NCBI GenBank assembly: GCA_964545205.1
Contig: CAZJFH010000028.1
Span: 1 to 56,197 of the forward strand
From: CAZJFH01 sp964545205
GTDB lineage: Bacteria > Pseudomonadota > Alphaproteobacteria > Rhodospirillales > Magnetospirillaceae
DNA: 56,197 nucleotides
Reading direction: 5' to 3'
Shown here: positions 23,995 to 33,084 of the stretch, one piece after another
Numbering within the stretch: the stretch's first letter is position 1
How the letters are laid out: each line of letters begins with the position of its first letter
Translations under genes and position numbers: made by a program
Notes under the pieces: generated by a model
The model's input: the letters and a program-made list of their open reading frames with translations, nothing else
Database searches by the model: none
What the model was told of the DNA's origin: nothing

Positions 23995-24390
23995 CTAACC
24001 CGAAAGCCAATCGCGGCACGCCGCCGCCCAGCGCCCCGGCGGCAGCGGCCCGAGGTCGAGCGCCGGCGCCGCGTCGGCATCGAGGCGGGCGCCGCGCGCC
24101 GCGGCGATCCCGCCGAGACGGGCGAGGACGTCGGCCGCGGCTTCGACCCGCAGCCGCCGCACCCCGGCGCGCATGGCGGCCAGCGCGTGGCCGGGCGCGT
24201 CGCCGCAGTCAAGCACGGCGGCCTCCGACCCGACGCCGGCCTGCGCCAGCAGCGCCAGCCACCAGGCGGGGCCGAGATAGCCGGCCGCCGCCGGCGGGCT
24301 GACCAGCGTGACGTCGACGCCCAGTTCCGCCGCGACGGCGACGGCGGCTTCGGCCTGGGCCAGGGAATGGACGACGATGCGGCGCGGCAT
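23995..24390 (-). CDS. Conserved hypothetical protein
   Basis: 131-residue alanine-rich protein starting MPRRIVVHSLAQAEAAVAVA, with VTLVSPPAAAGYLGPAWW near residue 30 and ending RDWLSG. From memory, short proteins with this VVHSL...A-A-G-Y-x-G pattern recur in alphaproteobacteria, but I know no function. The start at 24390 is preferred to 24414 because conservation appears to begin at MPRR. It precedes the aldolase gene by 63 bases on the same strand, suggesting co-expression. Confidence 0.65.
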   Translation of the reverse strand: MPRRIVVHSLAQAEAAVAVAAELGVDVTLVSPPAAAGYLGPAWWLALLAQAGVGSEAAVLDCGDAPGHALAAMRAGVRRLRVEAAADVLARLGGIAAARGARLDADAAPALDLGPLPPGRWAAACRDWLSG

Positions 24391-24496
24391 GGCGGCAGCA
24401 TCGCGCGGCCGCAAACGGCTGGCAAGCGCAACCGTAGGGCGCGTTGACGATCATCCGTCCGGCGCCTATCCTGCGCCCCAGCGAGAGGAGAGCGCA

Positions 24497-24730
24497 GTGA
24501 CCAAGGCCCTTGCCCTGCCCCATACCAGGACGGCGCTGGAACATCTGGCGCAGGCCGTGAGCCGGCTGGAGGCGGCGCTCGATGCGCGTGGCGAACTCGA
24601 CGCCGCGCTGAGCGCCGAACTGGACGCCGCGCGCGCCGACCAGGCGGCGCTGCGGCAGGTGGTCGATACCGTCTCGGAGCGCCTCGACGGCGCCATCGAC
24701 CGACTGCAGACCGCGCTCGAGGAGGACTGA
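24497..24730 (+). CDS. Small coiled-coil protein (DUF4164-like) upstream of zapA
   Basis: 77-residue highly helical protein with a heptad-like pattern (RLEAALDARGELDAALSAEL, then VVDTVSERLDGAIDRLQTAL). The GTG at 24497-24499 has GAGAGGAGAG about 5 bases upstream; a longer frame upstream runs antisense to the aldolase-side gene and is not real. It ends 2 bases before zapA. Small DUF4164-type coiled-coil genes often precede zapA in alphaproteobacteria; a role with ZapA or FtsZ is inference. Confidence 0.75.
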   Translation: MTKALALPHTRTALEHLAQAVSRLEAALDARGELDAALSAELDAARADQAALRQVVDTVSERLDGAIDRLQTALEED

Positions 24731-24732
24731 GC

Positions 24733-25071
24733 ATGGCCGTCGTCACCATCGAGATCAACGGCCGTCCCTACCAGATCGCCTGCGGCGACGGCGAGGAGGA
24801 ACACGTGCGGCACCGCGCCGCCGAGCTCGACAAGCGCGTGCGCATCCTGGCCAGCCAGGTCGGCCAGGTCGGCGAGGCGGTGCTGCTGACGATGACCGGC
24901 CTGCTGCTCGAAGACGAATTGCACGAGGTCCGCAAGGAGGCCCGTGCCGCCGCGGCGCCGGTCGCGCCCGAGGCGGTGCCGACCGAAGAACTCGACGCCG
25001 CGCTCGCCGCCGCGATCGAGGCGCTGGCCGCGCGCATCGACGGCATTGCGGAACGGCTGGAGACCACCTAG
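24733..25071 (+). CDS. zapA: Cell division protein ZapA
   Basis: 112-residue ZapA, which bundles FtsZ filaments at the division ring. The N-terminal VTIEINGRPYQIACGDGEEEHVRHRAAELDKRV is the classical ZapA beta-globular head, followed by a long coiled coil with AVLLTMTGLLLEDELHEVR. It is followed by the 6S RNA and the cyclo-ligase gene, the same order as in many proteobacteria including E. coli. Confidence 0.92.
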   Translation: MAVVTIEINGRPYQIACGDGEEEHVRHRAAELDKRVRILASQVGQVGEAVLLTMTGLLLEDELHEVRKEARAAAAPVAPEAVPTEELDAALAAAIEALAARIDGIAERLETT

Positions 25072-25075
25072 ATTT

Positions 25076-25254
25076 GGACCTCGGAGTGGCGCTACGCGGT
25101 TCGTCAGGTTCGCACAAGTCCCCGGGGCCAATATCCATCCTCTTGGGAGCTGTCCCTACCGAGGCCGTGGTCTCGGCACATGGCGCCCACCTGCTCTGGC
25201 AGGCCACGAGAGGACTCGCACATGGCCAACGGCCGTCGTGGCCCACTCCGAACA
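25076..25254 (+). ncRNA. ssrS: 6S RNA (ssrS)
   Basis: The gap between zapA and the 5-formyltetrahydrofolate cyclo-ligase gene is the usual site of 6S RNA. The ends pair: TCGGAGTGG (25081-25089) with CCACTCCGA (25243-25251) forms the closing stem. The conserved 5' internal-bubble region appears as GTTCGCACAAGTCCCCGGGG followed by CCAATAT, close to the E. coli AGUCCCCUGAGCCGAUAU. 6S RNA mimics an open promoter and sequesters sigma-70 RNA polymerase in slow growth. Exact ends are estimated from the pairing. Confidence 0.9.
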
Positions 25255-25264
25255 CCGCAATGAC

Positions 25265-25849
25265 ATGACCGCATCTCCCACCGACGAGAGCAAGAGGCTG
25301 CTCAGGGCCGAGGCCCTGGCGCGGCGCCGTGCCGCCCATCTCTCCGGCGCCGCCGCGGCGTCCGAATCGGTGCTTCGACTGTTCATCGGGGAAATGGCCC
25401 CGGCGCCCGACGCCGTCGTCGCCGGCTACTGGCCGATGGGCGACGAGCTGGACGTGCGTCCGCTGCTCGAACGGCTCGCCGCCGACGGTCGCGCCGTGGC
25501 GCTGCCGGTGGTGGCGGCCAAGGGCCAGCCGCTGGAGTTCCGGCGCTGGCGGCCGGGCGACCTGCTCGAAGCCGGCGCCCACGGCACCCGCCATCCGCTG
25601 GCCGCCGCGGCGGCGGTCGAGCCCGACCTGGTGCTGGTGCCGCTGCTGGCCTTCGACGATGGCGGCTGGCGGCTGGGCTACGGCGGCGGCTACTATGACC
25701 GCACCCTGGCGCTGCTGCGCGCGCGCAAGCCGGTGGTCGCGGTCGGGGTCGGCTATGCCGCGCAGCGGGTCGCGGCGGTGCCGCGCGACGGGCGCGACCA
25801 GCGCCTGGACTGGATGATGACGGAACGGGGACTGAGCGCACCGGCATGA
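25265..25849 (+). CDS. ygfA: 5-formyltetrahydrofolate cyclo-ligase
   Basis: 194-residue enzyme converting 5-formyl-THF to 5,10-methenyl-THF with ATP. Motifs: KRLLRAEALARRRAAH at the N-terminus, VVAGYWPMGDELDVRPLL, and the signature LGYGGGYYDRTLALLR near residue 138. ATG at 25265; an earlier in-frame start would read through the 6S RNA. It overlaps ymdB by 4 bases (ATGA). Confidence 0.93.
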   Translation: MTASPTDESKRLLRAEALARRRAAHLSGAAAASESVLRLFIGEMAPAPDAVVAGYWPMGDELDVRPLLERLAADGRAVALPVVAAKGQPLEFRRWRPGDLLEAGAHGTRHPLAAAAAVEPDLVLVPLLAFDDGGWRLGYGGGYYDRTLALLRARKPVVAVGVGYAAQRVAAVPRDGRDQRLDWMMTERGLSAPA

Positions 25850-26661
25850 GGATTCTCTATCTCGGCGACGTGGTCGGCCGCAGCGGCCGCGAGGCGGCGG
25901 TGGCCGCCATCCCGGAGCTGCGCGCGCGGCTGAAGCTCGACTTCGTGGTCGTCAACGGCGAGAACGCCGCCCACGGCTTCGGCATCACCGCCAAGATCTG
26001 CGACGAATTCTACGCCGCCGGCGCCGACGTGGTGACCCTGGGCAACCACGCCTGGGACCAGCGCGAGATCATGGCCCACATCAACGCCGAGCCGCGGCTG
26101 CTGCGGCCGCAGAACTACCCCACCGGCACGCCGGGACGCGGCGTCGGGATCTACGGCGCGCCGCGCGGCCGCAAGGTCATGGTGCTGCAGGTGATGGGCC
26201 GGCTGTTCATGGATCCGCTGGACGATCCCTTCGCCGCCGTCGAGACGGAGCTCGCCAGGCACCGCCTGGGCCACACCGTCCACGCGATCGTCGTCGACGT
26301 GCACGGCGAGGCGACCAGCGAGAAGATGTCGATCGGCCAGCTCTGCGACGGCCGGGTGTCGCTGGTGGTCGGCAGCCATTCCCACATCCCCACCGCCGAT
26401 GCCCAGATCCTGCCCGGCGGCACCGCCTACCAGACCGATGCCGGCATGTGCGGCGACTACGATTCGGTGATCGGCATGAAGAAGGACGCGGCGATGTTCC
26501 GCTTCGTGCGCAAGATCCCCGGCGAGCGCCTGTCGCCGGCCGAGGGCGAGGCCACCGTGTGCGGCGTCTTCGTCGAAACCGACGACCGCAGCGGCCTGGC
26601 GGTCAGGATAGAGCCGTTGCGGATGGGCGGGCGTCTGCGGTCGACGATGCCGGAGGCGTAG
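25846..26661 (+). CDS. ymdB: YmdB-family metallophosphoesterase (TIGR00282)
   Basis: 271-residue calcineurin-like phosphodiesterase; the Bacillus homologue hydrolyses 2',3'- and 3',5'-cyclic nucleotides. Metal-binding motifs are YLGDVVGRSGREA, VNGENAAHGFGI, LGNHAWDQRE and VGSHSHIPTADA. Coupled to the cyclo-ligase gene by a 4-base overlap. Its last 59 bases overlap the convergent kinase gene. Confidence 0.92.
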   Translation: MRILYLGDVVGRSGREAAVAAIPELRARLKLDFVVVNGENAAHGFGITAKICDEFYAAGADVVTLGNHAWDQREIMAHINAEPRLLRPQNYPTGTPGRGVGIYGAPRGRKVMVLQVMGRLFMDPLDDPFAAVETELARHRLGHTVHAIVVDVHGEATSEKMSIGQLCDGRVSLVVGSHSHIPTADAQILPGGTAYQTDAGMCGDYDSVIGMKKDAAMFRFVRKIPGERLSPAEGEATVCGVFVETDDRSGLAVRIEPLRMGGRLRSTMPEA

Positions 26662-28327
26662 GCGCCGCCGGCACGGTGAAACGCAACGTGGCGCCGACGC
26701 CAGGCTCGCTTTCGGCCCAGATGCGCCCGCCCCAACGGCCGACGATCTTCTTGCAGATCGCAAGGCCGATGCCGTTGCCGGGGAACGCCTCGCGGGTGTG
26801 CAGGCGCTTGAACACCCCGAAGATCTGATCGAGGTATTGCGGCTCGATGCCGATGCCCTGGTCGCGCACCGCGACCACCCACTCGCCGCCGTAGCGTTCC
26901 GCCGTCACGACGACCTGCGGCGGCGAATCCGGCCGGTGGAACTTGAGCGCGTTCTCGACCAGCGCCTCGATCACCCGGATCAGGTCCGCGGGCTCGCCGG
27001 CGACCAGCGGCAGCGAGCCGGCGGTCACCGAGGCGCCGGTGCGGGCGATCGGACGCGCCAGCCGGCTCGTCACCTCGTGGAAGACCCGATTCAGGTCGAC
27101 CGGGCCGGGCGGCGGCTTTTCCTGGTCGGTGCCGCAGTACTCGCGCAGGTCGGCGATCAGCCGGTGCATGCGCAAGGTCGCCTCGACGACGTAGCCGATG
27201 AAGGTGTCGGCCTCGGCATCGAGCCGGCCGCCGTAGCGGCGCTTCAGCAGTTGAACGTAGCTGGTGACCTGGCGCAGCGGCTCCTGCAGGTCATGCGACG
27301 TGACGTAGGCGAATTCCGACAGCTCGGAGTTGGCCTGCTCCAGCCGCAGCCGCGCCCGGCGCAACTCCTCGTTCTGCGCCGCGAGGTCGTCGGCCTGCAC
27401 CAGCATGCGTCCGGTGAGCGGCCGCAGCAGCAGCACCATGCCGGCCATGCCGACGGCGATCACGCCGAGGATGCTGAGCGCCACGGCGCCGACGACGACG
27501 CGAACGCCGGACAGCAGCTCGCCGCGCGAGACGCACACGGTCGCCACCCAGTCGGTGCCCGGCACCACGCCCGCGCGCCCGACGCGTTCGTCGCCCGGGG
27601 CGGCGTCGAAGGCGAAGGCCTCGGTGCCGCGGAACGCCTCGGGGGCGCGATCGAGCCGACAGCCCGAACCGGCATCGGGAAACACCCGCCACGACTCGCC
27701 GGCCCTGGCCGCGACGACGGTCTCGCCGGTGGCGCCGAGATGCCGTCCGTCCTCGACGATGCCCTTGATCGCCCCGGCGTCGAACAGGATGACGTCCTGC
27801 CCGAGCACCCGGCCGTCGCGGTTGAGGATCGGCGCGGCGACGGCGATCAGCAGCCGGTCGCCGACCGAGACCGGCGGCCCGAGCGCGTCGCCGGCATCCG
27901 GCAGCATGGCGACGGCTTCGGGCGGCATCGGCTCGCCGACCTCGATCAGCAAGGCGCCGTCGGGGCCGTGGCGGCGGATCGCCAGCAGCTCCTCCGACAG
28001 GTTCATGGCGTCGGCCAGCTTTCCGGCGCTGAAACGACGCAGCTCGTCCAGGGGAATGGCGCCGTCGAGATGCCGTTCGAGGGCGTCGCGGATCACCGTG
28101 CGGCTGGTGACCTGGGCGGCCAGCGAGCGCGCCCGCCCCACCACCTCGCCGATCGCCAGCGCCTGCAGTTCGAGGGCGTGCTCCAGGCGGTTCTCGGCGC
28201 TGGCCGAGAGCTGCCGGTAGAGCGGCACCGTGGCGGTCGCCGCGACGGCGAGCCCCATCACCGCCATCGCCAGCAGCGCGTAGACAATGACCTGAAGGCG
28301 CAGGCGTCTGGTGGAGATCGGAAGCAT
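26603..28327 (-). CDS. Sensor histidine kinase with periplasmic sensor region
   Basis: 574-residue kinase. A first membrane helix near residues 10-33, a periplasmic region of about 240 residues (Cache-like, ending GTDWVATVCVSRGEL), a second helix near 278-303, a coiled coil (LAAQNEELRRARLRLEQAN), then H-box FAYVTSHDLQEPLRQVTSYV and HATPase with N-box LVENALKFHRP, G1 VRDQGIGIEP and G2 PGNGIGLAICKKIV. This EPLRQV type resembles phytochrome-class HisKA domains. No response regulator is adjacent, and the 3' end overlaps ymdB by 59 bases, convergently. Confidence 0.9.
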   Translation of the reverse strand: MLPISTRRLRLQVIVYALLAMAVMGLAVAATATVPLYRQLSASAENRLEHALELQALAIGEVVGRARSLAAQVTSRTVIRDALERHLDGAIPLDELRRFSAGKLADAMNLSEELLAIRRHGPDGALLIEVGEPMPPEAVAMLPDAGDALGPPVSVGDRLLIAVAAPILNRDGRVLGQDVILFDAGAIKGIVEDGRHLGATGETVVAARAGESWRVFPDAGSGCRLDRAPEAFRGTEAFAFDAAPGDERVGRAGVVPGTDWVATVCVSRGELLSGVRVVVGAVALSILGVIAVGMAGMVLLLRPLTGRMLVQADDLAAQNEELRRARLRLEQANSELSEFAYVTSHDLQEPLRQVTSYVQLLKRRYGGRLDAEADTFIGYVVEATLRMHRLIADLREYCGTDQEKPPPGPVDLNRVFHEVTSRLARPIARTGASVTAGSLPLVAGEPADLIRVIEALVENALKFHRPDSPPQVVVTAERYGGEWVVAVRDQGIGIEPQYLDQIFGVFKRLHTREAFPGNGIGLAICKKIVGRWGGRIWAESEPGVGATLRFTVPAAPTPPASSTADARPSATALS

Positions 28328-28470
28328 CGCGCCGCCGCGATTGGGATTGAGGCGATTCTACCGTGTCGATGGTGGCAAATCCATGACGGCAGAAAGGTTT
28401 TTCGCATAAGGCCGCCTGCGACGAAAGTCTGAGCCGACAGTCCCGGCCGGGGCCGCGCTCGAGCGGTGTC

Positions 28471-30636
28471 TCAGGTCTGCAGCGGCTGCTCGAACGGCTT
28501 GGCCCGCAGCAGCGCGGCGGCGGCGGCGGGGTCGAGCGGGCGGGCGAACAGGAAGCCCTGGATCTGGTCGCAGCCCTCGGCGCGCAGGTATTCGAGCTGC
28601 GCTTCGGTCTCGACGCCCTCGGAGACGACCTTGAGGCCGAGGCTGTGGCCGAGGCTGATGATCGCCCGGGCAATCTCGGCGTCCTGGCCGCCGTGCTCGA
28701 TCTCGCTGACGAACGAACGGTCGATCTTGAGCTTGTTCACCGGGAATCGCTTCAGGTAGGCGAGCGAGGAATAGCCGGTGCCGAAATCGTCGATCGCCAG
28801 CCGCACGCCGGCGCCCTCGATGTCGCGCAGCACGCCGACCGCGCCTTCGCCGTGCATGACCATGCTCTCGGTCAGTTCGAGTTCCAGCAGCGCCGGATCG
28901 ACGCGCTCCTCGGCCAGCACGGCGCTGACCTTGTCGGCGAAGCCCGGCTCGCGAAGCTGCGCCGCCGACAGGTTGACCGCGACCGGAACGACCGGAACGC
29001 CCGCGTTCTGCCAGCGCCGGATCTGGGCGCAGGCCTCGCGCAGCACCCAGTCGCCGATCGGCAGGATCTGGCCGGTCTGCTCGGCGATCGGGATGAAGCA
29101 GCCGGGCGAGACCAGCCCGAGTTCGGGATGCTCCCAGCGCAGCAGCGCCTCGAGCGCCATGATGCGCCCGGTGCGGGCGCAGAGTTGCGGCTGGTAGAGC
29201 AGCACGAACTGACGCAGGCCCAGCGCCCGCCGCAGGTCGCGTTCGAGACCCAGGCGCGCCCGTACCTCGGCGTTGGCCTCGGTCGAGAAGAAGCGGTAGC
29301 CGTTCGGCGCCTCGCGGATCGCCCGGTACATGGCGACGTCGGCGTTCCTGATCAGTTCGTCGGCGTCCTCGCCGTCCTGCGGATGGAGCACGATGCCGAC
29401 GCTGGCGCCGACATGGATCTCGTGGCCGTCGAAGACGTAGGGACGGGTGACCGCCTCGACCATCCGCACCGCGAGCTCGGCCGCGGCGTCCTCGCCCTCG
29501 GCGGTCTCCTCGATCACCGCGAACTCGTCGCCGCCGATGCGGGCGATCGTGTGGGCGTCGGTCGCCGCCGCCTCGATGCGCTCGACCACCGATTTCAACA
29601 GCCTGTCGCCGACGTCGTGGCCCATGGCGTCGTTGATGCGGCTGAAATGCTCGAGGTCGAGGAAGAACACCGCCAGCCCGGTGCCGGCGTCCGAAGCGGC
29701 CGCCGCGGCTTCCTCGAGCCGGTCGCGGAACAGGTTGCGGTTGGGCAGCGCCGTCAGGCCGTCGTGGCTCGACAGATAGCGGATGCGTTCCTCGGCGCGG
29801 CGGCGCTCGGTGACGTCCTCGTGCACGATCACCAGATGCGCCACCTCGCCGTCCGAGCCGCGCATCGGCGTCACCGTCTGCTCGACCGTGTACGGGGTGC
29901 CGTCCCGGCGCCGCTCGACCACCTCGCCGCGCCACACCTGGCCGGCCGACAGGGCGCGCCACAGCGAGTCGTAATAGGAAGCGGAGTGGCGTCCCTCGCG
30001 CAGAAGCGGCGTCGGCCGTCCGACGATCTCGCCGCGGCTTCGGCCCGAAAGCCGGCAGAAGGCATCGTTGACCCATTCGACCCGGCCCTCGCCGTCGGCG
30101 ACCAGCACGGCGTTGGCGGCGGCGGCGATCGCGGCGCCGAGCAGGCGCAGGCGCCGCTGGTCGTCGGCGAGGCGCACGGCGGCGCCGAGCCGCGGCGCCA
30201 GCAGCTCGACCCGGCGCGCCTGATCGCCGCAATGCTCCAGCCGCACCACCAGCACGCCGACGGCTTCGCCGCCGGCCGGCAGCGGCACCGACAGCAGCGG
30301 CGGCGTCCATTGCGTCCGTCCGCTCGCCGCCGCCTGCCGGACGACGTCCTGCCCGGGCTCGCCCCCGGTCCAGTCGCCGGCCGCCGCGCAGCGGCGCAGA
30401 CCGCCGTCGGAATCGACCGTCGCGGCCCAGGCCGCCGCCATGCCGGTCGCGCACAGCGCCTCGCACGCGGCCTGCAGCACCGCATCGGCGCCGTGGCCCT
30501 CGAGCACCCGATGTTCGAGCTCGGCCGGCAGCGCCGTCAGCGCGTCGCCGGGGCGTCCGCAGCCGCGCCACGCCGCCGACGCCGCCAGCAAAGCCGCCCT
30601 GATCCTGTCGAGAGTCGATTGCGACACCAGGGTCAT
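28471..30636 (-). CDS. GAF-PAS-GGDEF-EAL protein (c-di-GMP turnover)
   Basis: 721-residue cytoplasmic protein. GAF-like region about 35-160, PAS about 165-285 (AANAVLVADGEGRVEWVNDA), GGDEF about 290-455 with intact IARIGGDEFAVIEE, and EAL about 465-715 with intact LEALLRWEHPE, VNLSAAQL, ELELTESMVM and LAIDDFGTGYSSLAYLKRF. Both active-site signatures are complete, so it may make and break cyclic di-GMP, with one activity usually dominant. Ends 22 bases upstream of the MBL hydrolase gene's region; it is probably co-transcribed with that gene, which lies upstream. Confidence 0.93.
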   Translation of the reverse strand: MTLVSQSTLDRIRAALLAASAAWRGCGRPGDALTALPAELEHRVLEGHGADAVLQAACEALCATGMAAAWAATVDSDGGLRRCAAAGDWTGGEPGQDVVRQAAASGRTQWTPPLLSVPLPAGGEAVGVLVVRLEHCGDQARRVELLAPRLGAAVRLADDQRRLRLLGAAIAAAANAVLVADGEGRVEWVNDAFCRLSGRSRGEIVGRPTPLLREGRHSASYYDSLWRALSAGQVWRGEVVERRRDGTPYTVEQTVTPMRGSDGEVAHLVIVHEDVTERRRAEERIRYLSSHDGLTALPNRNLFRDRLEEAAAAASDAGTGLAVFFLDLEHFSRINDAMGHDVGDRLLKSVVERIEAAATDAHTIARIGGDEFAVIEETAEGEDAAAELAVRMVEAVTRPYVFDGHEIHVGASVGIVLHPQDGEDADELIRNADVAMYRAIREAPNGYRFFSTEANAEVRARLGLERDLRRALGLRQFVLLYQPQLCARTGRIMALEALLRWEHPELGLVSPGCFIPIAEQTGQILPIGDWVLREACAQIRRWQNAGVPVVPVAVNLSAAQLREPGFADKVSAVLAEERVDPALLELELTESMVMHGEGAVGVLRDIEGAGVRLAIDDFGTGYSSLAYLKRFPVNKLKIDRSFVSEIEHGGQDAEIARAIISLGHSLGLKVVSEGVETEAQLEYLRAEGCDQIQGFLFARPLDPAAAAALLRAKPFEQPLQT

Positions 30637-30658
30637 CCTGACCGAGCGACCACGAAGG

Positions 30659-31477
30659 TCAGTCGAGTGTCAGCTCCATGTTGTCGCGGGCCACCAGGCT
30701 GCCCTCCCACCGGCGTCGCGCCTGGTCCTCGAGCCCCTCCATGAAGGAGTCGTCGTGCTCGGGATCGTGGTGGAAGATGGCCAGCCGCCGGGCTCCGGCG
30801 AGCCGCGCCAGACGGATCCCCTCCTCCCAGGTCGAATGGCCCCAGCCGATCTTGGCCGGGAATTCCTCGTCGGTGTAGGTGCTGTCGTAGATCGCCAGAT
30901 CGGCGCCGCGCATGAGATCGAGCACGTTCTCGTCGGTCTCGCCGGGCACGTGCTCGGTATCGGTGACGTAGGCCAGCGCCCGGCCGCCGTATTCGACGCG
31001 GTAGCCGACGGCGCCGTTGGGATGACGCAGGCTGCGGGTCTGCACCTCGACGCCGCCGCCGAGCGCCAGCGTCTCGCCGGCGTGGAAATCCTCGAAGGTC
31101 AGTTTGGCCTGCATCACCGTCATCGGCACCGGGAACATCGGGTGGGTCATCTGGCTGGCCAGGACCGATTCGATGCCGCCCTGCTCGTTGAGATGGCCGG
31201 CGCGGATGTTGAACGAGCAGTCCTTCGAGAACGCCGGCGCGAAAAACGGAAAGCCGTTGATGTGGTCCCAATGGGTGTGGGTCAGCAGAATCTCGGCGTG
31301 GTCGAGGCCGCGGCGCAGGAAGTCGTGGCCGAGCGAGCGGATGCCGGTGCCGGCGTCGAGGATGATGCAGCGGTCGCCGGCCGTGACCTCGACGCAGCTC
31401 GTGTTGCCGCCGTAGACGACGTGGTTCGGCGACGGGCAGGCGATGCTTCCTCGAACACCCCAGAACTTGATCTTCAC
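30659..31477 (-). CDS. MBL-fold metallo-hydrolase
   Basis: 272-residue metallo-beta-lactamase-fold protein starting at a GTG (31475-31477). FWGVRGSIACPSPNHVVYGG and LTHTHWDHINGFPFF (H-x-H-x-D-H) bind two zinc ions; YVTDTEHVPGE, YDSTYTDEE and IFHHDPEHDDSFME supply further ligands. The N-terminus and C-terminal HHDPEHDD pattern fit the group of cyclic-nucleotide phosphodiesterase/PhnP-like hydrolases often found next to adenylate cyclase or c-di-GMP genes. Substrate unknown. Confidence 0.88.
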   Translation of the reverse strand: MKIKFWGVRGSIACPSPNHVVYGGNTSCVEVTAGDRCIILDAGTGIRSLGHDFLRRGLDHAEILLTHTHWDHINGFPFFAPAFSKDCSFNIRAGHLNEQGGIESVLASQMTHPMFPVPMTVMQAKLTFEDFHAGETLALGGGVEVQTRSLRHPNGAVGYRVEYGGRALAYVTDTEHVPGETDENVLDLMRGADLAIYDSTYTDEEFPAKIGWGHSTWEEGIRLARLAGARRLAIFHHDPEHDDSFMEGLEDQARRRWEGSLVARDNMELTLD

Positions 31478-31576
31478 TCCCCTGCCCTCCGCTCCTGGCC
31501 GTACCAGCCGGTACGGGCACCCCGGCCCTCGCGCGACATTCTATCCCGACTTCCGTAGGAGAACAGAGTTTTCTGG

Positions 31577-31900
31577 TTAAACCACAAGCTTTGTCAGGCC
31601 GTTAGCGGTTCTACCTGGCTTCACTGTGCCAGATTTGTGCCGCGCCGTTAGCTTCTCCATCGCGGAGCCCACGTCGATGCCGGCTTCCGGACGTTTGCTC
31701 TCAGAACCGATGCCGTCGTCACGGACGGCAAGGCACCAATCATCGCCGGCGCGAAGGAGGATCACTGTGACTTGGCCGGTCCGCTCCTGGGGAAGTCTCG
31801 GGCTCCGGTGCTTGTCCATACCGATTCAGCGACCGCCTGCAGATAGTCGGCAAAATCGATCACCTCCTCCTTGCCGGTGCGATAGAAACCCGGCGGCGAG
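31577..31900 (-). pseudogene. Broken histidine kinase (HATPase) remnant
   Basis: Minus-strand pieces resemble the C-terminal part of an HWE/HisKA_2-type kinase: ERTGQVTVILLRAGDDWCLAV followed by RDDGIG in one frame, and EEVIDFADYLQAVAESVW in another frame just upstream, with no continuous frame or H-box. The HATPase tail after RDDGIG is also degenerate. So this is a decayed, frameshifted fragment; limits are approximate. It contains the left 19-bp repeat at 31624-31642. Confidence 0.5.
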
Positions 31901-32040
31901 ACCCACACCCTACCGATGACGGTACGCGTTCGGCGAAGGCCACGCCCGCGGTGTCTTGACCGGCGCCCCGAGATCAGGTTGACCCGCGACGGCGCCCTGT
32001 GCTCGTTTGAGCCGAAGTCACGGACGCACGGGGCACGGGG

Positions 32041-32478
32041 ATGTCGCTGGAAGCGCGACTGCGCGAAAAGCTGCGGAAGATTGAGGCGTTGTTCGCCGGT
32101 GCCGGCACGGCGGGCGAGCGCCTGGCCGCCGAGGCGGCGCTGGACCGAGTGCGGGCCCGACTGGCCGAACTGCAGGCCAAGGATCGGTTGGTGGAGATGC
32201 AGTTCTCGATGCCGGACCAGTGGTCGCGACAGCTGTTCCTGGCCTTGAGCCGGCGCTACGGGCTGAAGCCCTATCGGTATCCACGCCAGCGACGGACGAC
32301 GGTGATGCTGCGGGTGCCGCAGGGCTTCGTTGACCAGGTGCTGTGGCCGGAGTTCCAGGAGCTGAACCAAGCCCTGCGGCATTACCTCAACGAGGTGACG
32401 CTGCAGGTGATCCGCGACGAGGTCTACGCCGATGCCAGCGAGGCGGCGGAGGTGCCGCAGGCGCTGCCGGTCGGCTGA
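32041..32478 (+). CDS. Conserved hypothetical protein (DUF2786-like N-terminus)
   Basis: 145-residue protein. The N-terminal LREKLRKIEALFAGAGTAGERLAAEAALDRVRARL is a helical segment reminiscent of DUF2786; the middle PDQWSRQLFLALSRRYGLKPYRYPRQRR is basic and probably nucleic-acid-facing; then VMLRVPQGFVDQVLWPEFQELNQALRHYLNEV. From memory, similar proteins occur widely in alphaproteobacteria and near mobile elements, without known function. It lies immediately beside an IS66 remnant, in accessory DNA. Confidence 0.65.
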   Translation: MSLEARLREKLRKIEALFAGAGTAGERLAAEAALDRVRARLAELQAKDRLVEMQFSMPDQWSRQLFLALSRRYGLKPYRYPRQRRTTVMLRVPQGFVDQVLWPEFQELNQALRHYLNEVTLQVIRDEVYADASEAAEVPQALPVG

Positions 32479-32529
32479 GACCAGGCGCTCCTCGGGCGAA
32501 AGCCCGGCGATGTCGCGCTCGATGAGCCG

Positions 32530-32780
32530 GGCTGAGCGCGCCGACCCAGTCGGCCAGGGTTGAGACGTCGAGCGCACGCCCTCGCGGGCGAAGCGCTCGC
32601 TTTGGCGGTGCAGCGGCAGATCCTGACCGAATTTGGCGAACATGATCTCGGCCAGCAGGTTGGGGCCGGCGCGGCCGCGCGATCGGATGGAACTGCGCCG
32701 GCGGTTGGCTGATCTTCTCGCAAGCCCGGCAGCTGAACTTCTCGCGCACGTGGTACCATCACCACAATGGGTGGCCACCT
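32530..32780 (-). pseudogene. IS66-family transposase (TnpC) remnant
   Basis: Three consecutive pieces in different minus-strand frames match IS66 TnpC: VREKFSCRACEKISQPPAQF (zinc-finger region), then GRAGPNLLAEIMFAKFGQDL with PLHRQSERFAREG, then ALDVSTLADWVGA. At least two frameshifts separate them, and the catalytic DDE part and both element ends are missing. It is therefore a short inactive fragment. The remaining 32781-33084 shows no convincing gene. Confidence 0.8.
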
Positions 32781-33084
32781 CCGTGCAGAACAACCACAGT
32801 AGATAACAGCCGCTCACAAACAGAACCAGATCGCGAAATCTCTCAGGATTCGCTGATCGACTGAATACCTCGTCTTTTACGCAAAAACAGGTATTTCTGC
32901 ATTGTTGCAGGGGTAGGACTTTTTGCATATGCTCCCCCCGCTTCTCGGGGAGGATGAAGCTGGTGCGGTTTCTGACAAAGTTTCGATCACCCCGGAGGAA
33001 GCCTTGTCGGCTGGCGACGAATTTGCCGTCCAAATATGGTGCGGGTTGAGATCGATATGTTGCTGGAAGCGCAATCGAAAACGT

